64,000 nt of DNA from Campanula takesimana (lineage: Eukaryota > Streptophyta > Magnoliopsida > Asterales > Campanulaceae). Below the pieces are notes generated by a model that was not told the origin of the DNA, ran no database searches, and was given only the letters and a program-made list of their open reading frames with translations. Position 1 is the first letter of the stretch. Each line of letters opens with the position of its first letter. Made by a program: the position numbers and the translations under genes. Location of the stretch: the NCBI GenBank assembly GCA_026119855.1, contig JAOWBW010000027.1, positions 3,016,623 through 3,080,622 of the forward strand, written 5' to 3'. Positions 56,075 to 64,000 of the stretch are shown piece by piece.

Positions 56075-58935
56075 AAAATTACCTTCTAATTCCCCATCCT
56101 AAGTGAAACTACCACCTAGTCCAAGCCAATATTTTGCTTTACCACATGGTCCAACAATTAAAATAAATTACCATCAGGTCCAACAATATATCAAAATCCT
56201 GAAATTACCCCTTATTAAAACAAAACCCCCTCCCTTCCCCTCCCCTCCCCTCCCCTCCCATCTCATTCTTGCGCACAAAACACACCAGTCGTTCTCTCAC
56301 TACTTTCTCTCTCTATCCTACCCACCTCCGGCTCCCCCCACCCCCTCTTCCGGCGACCCTCACCCCCTCATCCGGCGACCCCTCACCCTCTCTCAATCGA
56401 CACACACGCACACTACACTCTCACTGCTTTCTCTCTCTGCAGATCCCCACCTCCGGCGACCCTCTGCTCCCCCTCCTCCGACGTCTACTCTGCTTCCCCA
56501 CCTCTGGCGATCTCCCTCTCCACCAGCCGTCCACAGCCTCACCATTACCGTCATAATCTGGCCACTTAATCCCCGATCCATTGAAATACTCCGGCTGTCG
56601 GCTTCATATCCGAGCAACTCACTTCTGACCACGGCCGCACCCCTCCCTCCGCCATCCTGGTCTTTCTCCCTTCAAGACGTTGCTTCCAGATCCAGATCTG
56701 TCCAGATCCGATAAGATTCGTCCAGATTCGGTAATGTTCATCCAGTCTTTTTGGCTTCTATTCATAAACCAGATCAAATTCCTAAAATTCTACAATTTGC
56801 TCGTTCCATAATTTTTTCTCTGACTCTGGCGAAAACGAAATTCTAGCCATGCAAATCCCAGTTTTGGCGACCTAGCTCGAAGCTTCAAAGTGTAATCGAT
56901 TGATTTTTTTTTGTTGATAATTAGTTGCAGAGTGTGTCTTGAGGTTTGGGAGAGCAACTTAATTTGGTCCTGATGAAATCTGGTTAATGATTTATGGTCA
57001 CAGTTACATTATTTCTAAGTTTTCATAATGGAGTATAAGGTTATGGGTCATGTTAAATCTTTTGGATCCCTTTGATCGGTTTGTCTATGAAGATGGTGAA
57101 TGATGTAGTTTGGTTTTATTAGAAGTTCTTTAGCATGAATTTTCTTAGTTAGTGCTTTGAATGTACAAGGTGCTTATGAAGATTGTATTACTCTGATCAA
57201 ATTGATTGAACCAAGTTTGACTTTTTTTTATTAGAGGCCTAGTGTAGGTTGTTAGAGATCTTGGGAGCTTGATTGTTACATTATTTCTTTGTATCTGAAA
57301 TTATTTCTTCGAACTTAGGAACTTGTTCTTAGAACAAATGTGAACTTGTTTTTGAAAAAAACAATGAATTTGTTCTTTGAACTTGTTTTGGAACAACTGT
57401 GAACTTATTATTAAAAAATGCATTTTTTTTAAAATGTGAATTTATTCTTAAGAACTGTGATTTTTTTTGAAACTCAGTTGTTCTTGGAACAGTTGTGCAG
57501 TTTTTTTGGAGAAACAACAGTGAAATTGTTCTTGGAAAAACTGTGAACTTGTTCTTAGAAAAACTGTAAACTTGTTCTTTGGAACTTATTTTAGAACAAC
57601 ATTGAATTTATTCTTATAACTTGTTCTTAAAATAAATGTGAACTTGTTCATGTAACATCTGTGAACTTGTTCTTGGAACAGTTGTGAACTTGTTCTTGAA
57701 AAAACAGCGAACTTGTTCTTGAAAAAACTGTGAACTTGTTCTTGAGACAATTGCGAACTTATTCTTGGAGCAAGAACAATTGCGAACTTGTTCTTGGAAC
57801 AATTGTGATCTTGTTCTTGAAACAAAAACAATTGCGAACTTGTTCTTGGAACAATTCCGAACTTGTTCTTGAAACAACTGTGAGCTTGTTATCAGAACAA
57901 CTGTAAACCTGTTCTTGGAATAAGTGTTCTTGGGACAAGTGTGAACTTGTTCTTGAAAAAAACAGGAATTTGTTTTTGGAACAAGTGCGAACTTACAATT
58001 GCAAACTTGTTTTTGGAACAAGTGCGAACTTGTTATTGGAACAATTGCGAACCTACAATTGTGAACTTACAATTGCGAACTTACAATTGCGATCTTACAA
58101 TTGCGAACTTACAATTGCGAACTTGTTTTTGAAACAAGTGCGAACTTGTTATTGGAACAATTGCGAACTTACAATTGCGAACTTACAACTGTGAAATGGT
58201 TCTTGAAAAAAATAGTATTTTTTTTTTGAAAATATGAATTTGTTCTTGGAATAACTGTAAACTTGTTCTGAAACAACTGTGAACTTGTTCTTGAATTTTT
58301 TTTTTTTTTTTTTTGAAAAATGTGTATTTGTTCTTGGAATAACTGTAAACTTGTTTTGGAACAACTGTGAACTTGTTCTGGAACAACTGTGAATTTGTTC
58401 TTGATTTTTTTTTTTTTTTTTGAAAAATGTGAATTTGTTCTTGGAATAACTGTAAAATTGTTTTGGAACAACTATGAACTTGTTCTGGAACAAATGTAAA
58501 CTTGTTCTGGAATAACTGTGAACTTGTTCTTGAACAATTGTGAATTTGTTCTTGATTTTTTTTTTTTTAAAAAAAAATGTGAATTTGTTCTTAGAATAAC
58601 TGTAAACTTGTTCTGGAACAACACCGAAAAATGGTCACCGGAGGTGGTCGTCGGAAAATGGCCGTCGGAGGTGGTCGTCGGAGTGAGTCGCCGGAAAATG
58701 GTCGCCGGAGGTGGTTGGGGTGGGTGGTCAAAGGTGGTCATGGTGGTTGGAGAGAAATAGTGAAATGATGGAGGGAGTGGCATTAATGTAATTTTTCATT
58801 ATTTATTAAGGGCATGAGTGTCCTTTTAATAACCCTTGGACTAGGGGGTACCCTTGGACTAGGTGGTAATATTACAAATTCCTTGTCCTAGGTGGTAATT
58901 TTCATTTGGTTGAGGGACTAAATGGTAGTTGCCCC
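56075..58935. mobile_element. MULE-D-like long-TIR element containing a minisatellite
   Basis: The ends are inverted: left TACCTTCTAATTCCCC with ACTACCACCTAGTCCAAG, right (reverse complement) TACCATTTAGTCCCTC with ATTACCACCTAGGACAAG, over about 60-100 bp. A precise target-site duplication was not found; limits are approximate. The interior has a Pro/Ser-rich coding-like part (56240-56715, TPPPSSGDP-like repeats), a donor-like GTAATG at 56731, the 1.3-kb minisatellite and a GGTCGCCGGA-repeat part (58620-58730). Confidence 0.65.
57310..58620. repeat. Minisatellite, 23-bp unit with core GAACTTGTTCTTGGAAC
   Basis: Dozens of units of about 23 bp, core GAACTTGTTCTTGGAAC followed by AACTGT or variants. 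Between 58030 and 58115 a 14-bp derivative ACTTACAATTGCGA repeats. From 58200 the array shows longer-order units separated by poly-T runs (58208, 58296, 58405, 58555). As 23 is not a multiple of 3, each strand cycles through three frames; on the minus strand they read QEQVH, KNKF and RTSSQL in turn without stops, giving long artefact ORFs. Confidence 0.92.
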
Positions 58936-58974
58936 CAAAATACAATAAAACAGCTCTCTGCCCCGGAACCATTG

Positions 58975-59668
58975 GGGCCACAAGACCATACGGTCTGGTT
59001 CGGTTTAGGAGCGTTTGTGGTTCGGTTCAGTCTCCAAAATTGTCAGACCATGTGGTTTGGTTAGGTTTGTGGTCTGAGCTCTCTAGACCAAGCCGAACCG
59101 AGCTGATTCAGACCGAACCGCGAGTCCGATTGAATTGATTTTGGCCATTGATTTTTCATAGTCAAAACAAAAGTTTAAGACGGTAACCACCACCGACGGT
59201 AATCCTTGAAACTCTCTTCGACATTGCACTAGTTGTAGCCCGGTCGCTACCTCTGCTCAAACGGTATGTACCCTAATATCTTATCTGTTGTCTCATAGCT
59301 CCTTTTGATTCTTTATGGAAATTGACCAGTTAATTTTGGTTGTGATTTGCGCCTTTTAAGGTAGGGCTTAATTTCGTTTTACGATTTAGGAGCTTGATTA
59401 TTTGATTGTTATATATCCTGTGTTAGGTAGGATTATGTTGTTTGTATTGCTTGCATTTATCCTGCAAATTTTGAGTCAATGGTTACTGTGGTCTGGACCG
59501 TTAAACCAGACCGCAGTTTAGACCGAACCGAACCAGACTATAGTGGTTTGGTTCAGTTCGGTTTGAAAGTTTCCATGGTTCGGTTCGGTCTGAGATTTCA
59601 CCAAACCGATGCCTAGCGGTTCGGCCTCTAATTTGTCCCAGACCGAACCATTTACACCCCTAGTAGAG
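58975..59668. mobile_element. hAT-like GGTTCGGT repeat element
   Basis: The right end on the minus strand starts TAGGGGTGTAAATGGTTCGG, a hAT-like terminus. The left part is rich in GGTTCGGT / ACCGAACC near 58990-59130. No matching 8-bp duplication, and the left end is uncertain. The middle (59160-59460) is unrelated AT-rich sequence. Confidence 0.5.
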
Positions 59669-60205
59669 ACGAGTCATTTTTGACACATGGCCCGGACCCA
59701 TGACCCACGGGCATTTTTTTTTTTTGGTTTGCCAAAAGTAATAGTTACTATAACTAAATATAACAAACGTGTTACTTATATGTAACAATTTGTATACATA
59801 AAAGTAATACATATATACATAAAAGTAACAATTTTTTTTTTAATGTTTTTTTCATTTGCCAAAAGTAATACTTATTATAAACAAAAATGTAACGAATGTG
59901 TTACTTATATGTAACAGTGTTTATACATAATTGTAACACATATGTATAGAAAAGTAATAATTCAACCATTTACACTTTAGAACTAAAAACACTTGTGTTA
60001 GTAACATTGTAAAAATAAGAAAGTGACAATTTTATAAACGAATGTTACATTTTACTTGTATAATAACATTGCAAATCAGTTACGTTTACTTGTATAATAG
60101 TATATCTATATGTTTTCAAATAATAAGTTACAATGGTTTCAATTTATCATGATACATGTAAAAGTATTACATTATCTATAGAAATCTGTTACAATTTCAT
60201 CTACT
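59668..60205. mobile_element. Truncated TGTTAC element (copy 3)
   Basis: GAGACGAGTCATTTTTGACA through TATCTATAGAAATCTGTTAC matches the left half of the 29703 element in order (GCCAAAAGTAATAGTTACTA, GTGTTACTTATATGTAACA). Left end cut at the hAT-like element, right end cut near 60205. Confidence 0.75.
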
Positions 60206-60289
60206 AAAGAGTCAGCCCCACCAAAAGCACCTCAAGGTTGTAAACTCCTGAGCAAGGCCTACCCTTTCTAAGACTATCTCCGACCAAGG

Positions 60290-61682
60290 AAAGAGGTGGA
60301 AATCCTCATAAAGCGGACCCCGCAGCTTCGCTGCAAAAGATTACAGATCAGGTGTCTTCCGAGCCTTGCCACGGCCCTCCACTCGGTTCCCCTTCGCCCA
60401 GAATCGCATCACTGGAACCTCCTTCACCCCGTGCACGTCGAAGGGAGCAATGTGAAAAATATCGTAAACCCACACATGTGGAAAACAACATTTCAGTCTA
60501 ACAGTTCTAAACGAAGGACATACATGGAATAAAAAGAATAGTCAGAAAGTACCTCAAAGGCGAACTGAAAGTAGTCAAAAGATGAGGTGCTGGACCTCGA
60601 GCAGACATCTAAGGCTCTATACATCACTGCCAAGCCAGCTCCGCCCCAAGAAACCTGGTTCGCCTGCTCCAAGTTAGCCAGAGCACCCAACAAAGAGAAC
60701 CGACAAAAGGTGCCGGCACACAGGAAAAGGGTCTATGTCAACCTGTACCAAAGAATGGCCCGTACCAGACAGTCAACATCACTGACTCCCTTAACAAAGC
60801 CCTGAATGGCTCCCTCAAGCAAAGACCTCAATCGGACTGCCTTAAAGCCGTTCCCCTTCACACCATGACCTAGGTGCATCCCGATCAGCTCAACCTGACG
60901 CTGAGGGTCCTCAAACAAATGCTCATCAAAAGGTAAGGCCACATCAGTAAAATACAGCCCAGTGATAGCAGTGAAATCGGTGGGATTGATAGTGACCTCT
61001 CCCCAGCTGAAGTGGAATGTGTGTGTGGTATCCCACCAATACCCTCGCATAATCTCCACCAGACCCATCACTTTCTGGGTCCCACGTACGGTCTCCACCG
61101 CATCAAAGAATGGACCAAAGCCCAGAGCACGGATCCTATCCTTCACTACACCACCCGGAGGTAGCATAGCCCAGATCTCCGCCACCAACTTGGTGGACCC
61201 GCGGGACTCTCTGCAGGTAAACACAGCAAATGTACTTTACATACTAGCAATTAAATACCAATTATATGATAAATATTGTTAAAATATAAAGTGTACGTGC
61301 ATGTTCTATTTTTAAACATACGCATATATTTGCCGTCCCCAAATAATCAACAAGTACACAAATTAAATAATATACAATGATTAATTAATTAAACAATTTT
61401 AAAAAGATACGAAAAGTATAAATAAAAAAATACAAAAGCACCAAAAGCGGTGAGAAGCGGGATACTTACATACGTCGTCTCCATCATATGCCCTCTGGAC
61501 CAATGCTTATCGGGTCCCACGTACAACTCAAACCTTTGTCCCATGACAAAATGCCACTCATGGGGACGGTAGTTCCTCACCGGCATTCTCCCTCGCTGTT
61601 GTTGCTCCTCTTGGTGAGGCGGATCCGCGCGTTGGCCTTGCTCCATATTCGGCTCCGCACCGTAGAAAAATTGATCCGCCAT
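60290..61682 (-). pseudogene. Plant mobile domain (PMD) transposon-derived gene, broken
   Basis: Exon 1 61682-61474 (MADQFFYGAEPN; WHFVMGQRFELY) joins in phase to exon 2 from 61210 via GTATGT donor and CTGCAG acceptor. Exon 2 reads GFGPFFDAVETVRG, IMRGYWWDTTHTFHFSWGEV and TINPTDFTAITGLYF, the PMD pattern (PF10536 type) found in MULE and LTR-element proteins and in MAIN-like genes. An in-frame TAG follows ILWYRLT near 60733; the same frame continues LFLCAGTF, QANQVSWGGAGLAVMYRALD and FDYFQFAFE to a GT donor near 60554. Further on YDIFHIAPFDVHGVKEV (about 60380-60470) resembles the next exon, but I found no acceptor in phase. Likely pseudogene; probably part of a larger retroelement. Confidence 0.75.
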
Positions 61683-61699
61683 TGATCAAAATCAGCAAA

Positions 61700-63240
61700 A
61701 AAAGAGCTAAAATCACTCAACAAAAGTGTTTAACTTTTTCAAACTCACCTCTTTCTCTCTCAGAGCTAGAAGAGGATGAAAATGGTGAAAGAAAAGGCAA
61801 CAGCCTGCGGCTGTTTGTAGGGTCTGTCAAACAGAATGATCGTCCGTGCGGCCAGTCTTTCCAAAGGTGATGTGGCACAATCTTAGCCCTTCCTCATGGC
61901 CATCCTCGTGCTCAAGATCCAGACAATCAGCAGGACTGGCCACGCGGCCACATATTCCTCTAGGCGCCAAAATTTACATTTTAGCCCCTCCAGCTTATCT
62001 TTAACCAAAAATTGACGCCCTTAGTCATATTTAACCGGATTTAGGCCCGGAAGGCCATTATAAACTCCAAATTTAACGAACTCCGGTCCGAAAGACCACT
62101 ATAAATTACCAAACCAATTTATTCCCCAGCAAGAGTCGATCTTTAGAGGTTAAGGAACCGCTATAAATATTAATGCAGGTTAAGGAGCCGCTATATGTCC
62201 TAAATTAAGTTAATCCACCGTATTAAATTAATTTACAGGTTAAGGAAACCGTTACACTTCATTTATTAATAACTGAATCGATCCCGAGATGCATCCATCC
62301 CGATATAATCGAACACGTTATCCCTTGTAGCTTGCGCGATCCCGAGGCACTTGCGTCCCGATATACCGTTCACGTTACCACTTCTGAACCCCACGATCCC
62401 GAGGTTTTATCATCTCTAAATCCCGTTGGCTTTGAATAATCTCTTGATTCGCACGCTCTGTAAGATTTCTTCTTCATAAACCGTTCGTCTCATTTTCTTC
62501 CGGCATGGGTTGTTAGTGTCTCTGGACATAATTTCAGCAATTTATGACTTTGTCTCTTTCCCCAATAAAGTACGAACAACGATTCTATGGTCCCTTACGA
62601 ATGATCAACTTCATACAGGATCCTATCCCCAGCAGAAGATGAGGTCTCGTTTCTTCCTAGAGAGCACGAACTACGACTGGCTTGATTCCCCTTAGGATAC
62701 GTAGGTAGCCTGACGAAGGTTCAGCCGCTCGACCAATCTGGTCATATTCTTACCTCTCTCCCCTGATTTGGATCTCATGTTTCAGATCGTTTCTTTTCTT
62801 AATCTACGACCCTCCATGCCTTACAAGAAGCGTCGCTGAGGGGCTACTATTAGTACCCGGTCTAAAAAATGAGTTGTTAGGCATTCCAGAACTCACAAGG
62901 ACCTTACAGGTATTTACAAGCTGCGCAAGACTTATCCAGAATTTCCAGAGAAGCCCGGATAATGAGATTTTTATGTTTGATCGGATTATTCTTGAAGATA
63001 TACGCAATCTAGGGTTTTCCAGAGTCCAAATCTGATCAGAGCCTTGGGAACCACGCTAATCTACTGGATTGGCCGGGCGGCCAGTGTTGCCGGCCCAAAT
63101 CCCCTATAAATAGGTGACCTCAGCTTATAATTTAGAGACACAATTCCCTCCTCCGAGTTCCAGAGTCAAAACTGACGAAAGAACTCTCTCCCCAAGCCTT
63201 TCTAGCAATCCCGAATATAACGACCCCAAAACCCACCCTA
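61700..63240. mobile_element. LTR-retrotransposon-like sequence (Ty3-type texture)
   Basis: GGATACGTAGGTAGCCTGAC at about 62695, GAGGGGCTACTATTAGTACC at 62838 and a CTATAAATAGG box at 63102 resemble the 3' part and LTR of plant Ty3 elements. 62100-62270 has repeats of GGTTAAGGAACCGCTATAAA; 62280-62410 has three spaced CGATCCCGAG blocks. No second LTR or pol domain is visible, so this is a fragment. Confidence 0.45.
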
Positions 63241-64000
63241 ATTTTCTAATCTTAAAATGGAAATTATGTGTGCATTTTATGTGTTTGATAATATTTTCTT
63301 GACTTGCATATATTATTTGAGTATATGTGATAGTTAAAGTGTTAGTAGAAAGTTTGTTAAGTTGAATAAATGAGTTAGTGAAACTATAGGGTTATATATG
63401 AAATTATAACTAGAGGGGTTTAGTTGTTTATAATTGATTTAGAAGGGTCCTAAGTGAAACTTAGTAAATATCAACTTTCACTTATCTTCTCACCATCTCT
63501 CTCTGCGTAGCATACACACACAAATACATATACTTTCCCAAATTACTCTCTCTGTGTTCAAGGAAGAAAAGGTAAAGTTCTTTTAATTTGATTTTTTTCT
63601 ATTAATTTACTACTCCATTTTAAAATCTAATTATAACAAAATATTCAGGGTGTTGAGTAGAGTATTTCTACCCGATTAAATATTATTTTCTCGATACTTT
63701 TCCCGAAATAGGTAAGTTACTAATCCCCCTTTAAATGTTAAAATGGTCATATATATGATATATGTGATGTATAAACTTTCGTTGTATTATTTGTTAAGAA
63801 ACTTGAACAGATATTAAAGTTGATGTTGATGTTGATGTTGTAAAAAAGCTAGTTTAGTGTTGTGTGACTCAGTTGTATTGAGTTATATTTAGTAAGATAG
63901 AAGTTGGGTAGTACTTTTGGGACGGTGAAACGAAGGGAGTATAATTTAGTGCAGTTTTGGCATGTCGAGTGAAGTGGGCGGCCACCCAAAATGGGCGTGC
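63241..64000. other. Unassigned end of window
   Basis: AT-rich sequence with no open frame of note. Near 63918-63942 TTTTGGGACGGTGAAACGAA followed by GGGAGTAT looks like a Stowaway right end; its left end was not found. TGATGT repeats at about 63820. Confidence 0.35.

Noticed and set aside
57586..58493. Overlapping ORFs of 67-135 aa on the minus strand, rich in Gln, Lys, Phe
   Set aside because: Products of the 23-bp minisatellite, which is stop-free in all three cyclic frames; not genes.
57310..58620. CRISPR-like regular short repeats
   Set aside because: Units are contiguous with no unique spacers, and the window is plant nuclear DNA; it is a minisatellite.

Overview
The window is nuclear DNA from a flowering plant, most likely a eudicot. 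Evidence: AT-rich sequence, long GT-AG introns, proteins matching plant families, and a dense plant-type transposon load (Stowaway MITEs, MULEs, hATs, Helitrons, L1 LINEs, LTR elements). It is about 64 kb with only four recognisable conserved genes. No bacterial operons, CRISPR array, rRNA gene or clear tRNA gene was seen.

Genes: (1) 2031-5977 (+), the 3' five exons of an HDDC2-like HD-domain 5'-deoxynucleotidase, cut off upstream; (2) 7462-15172 (+), a complete 5-exon TPR protein of the TTC1 / plant TPR1 type, 277 aa; (3) 37944-32855 (-), a complete 14-exon AFG1-like mitochondrial AAA ATPase, 499 aa; (4) 41213-54142 (+), a complete 5-exon TMEM208/SND2 (DUF788) ER protein, 174 aa. All exons of genes 2-4 join in frame with GT-AG borders. 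From memory, TPR1, AFG1-like and DUF788 genes are consecutive in Arabidopsis (At4g30480-At4g30490-At4g30500), so the window looks like a conserved block inflated by transposons. A degenerate plant-mobile-domain (PMD) sequence lies at 60.3-61.7 kb on the minus strand, and an unrecognised 92-aa membrane ORF at 55.5 kb.

Transposon island, 15.5-32 kb: two long-TIR MULEs (15484-16596, 17089-18884), a 181-bp element with telomere-like repeats in its loop (19773-19953), and a nest. In the nest a MULE (20056-25994, 9-bp TSD TTCTATATA) holds a hAT in its left TIR, a Helitron carrying another hAT, a small LTR element, and a hAT in its right TIR; almost every layer keeps its target-site duplication. Beyond it are LTR remnants and TIR elements packed with TGTTAC motifs.

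Genes 3 and 4 are divergent, their ATGs 3.3 kb apart, with MITEs and a Helitron between them that ends about 220 bp before the gene 4 ATG. Gene 4 has a 6.7-kb intron holding a segmental duplication in which each copy took its own L1 insertion. After 54 kb come MITEs, a long-TIR element with a 1.3-kb minisatellite of 23-bp units, hAT and TGTTAC remnants, the PMD pseudogene and LTR-retrotransposon-like sequence. About 30 Stowaway-type MITEs (CTCCCTCCGTCCC ends) are scattered through introns and spacers.

The four genes do unrelated housekeeping work (nucleotide clean-up, TPR co-chaperone-like function, mitochondrial protein quality control, ER targeting); nothing suggests a functional cluster. 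I found no clear new biological system. The most unusual items are the nested TE stratigraphy, the telomere-repeat MITE, the 23-bp minisatellite element, and a subterminal motif shared by the MULEs.
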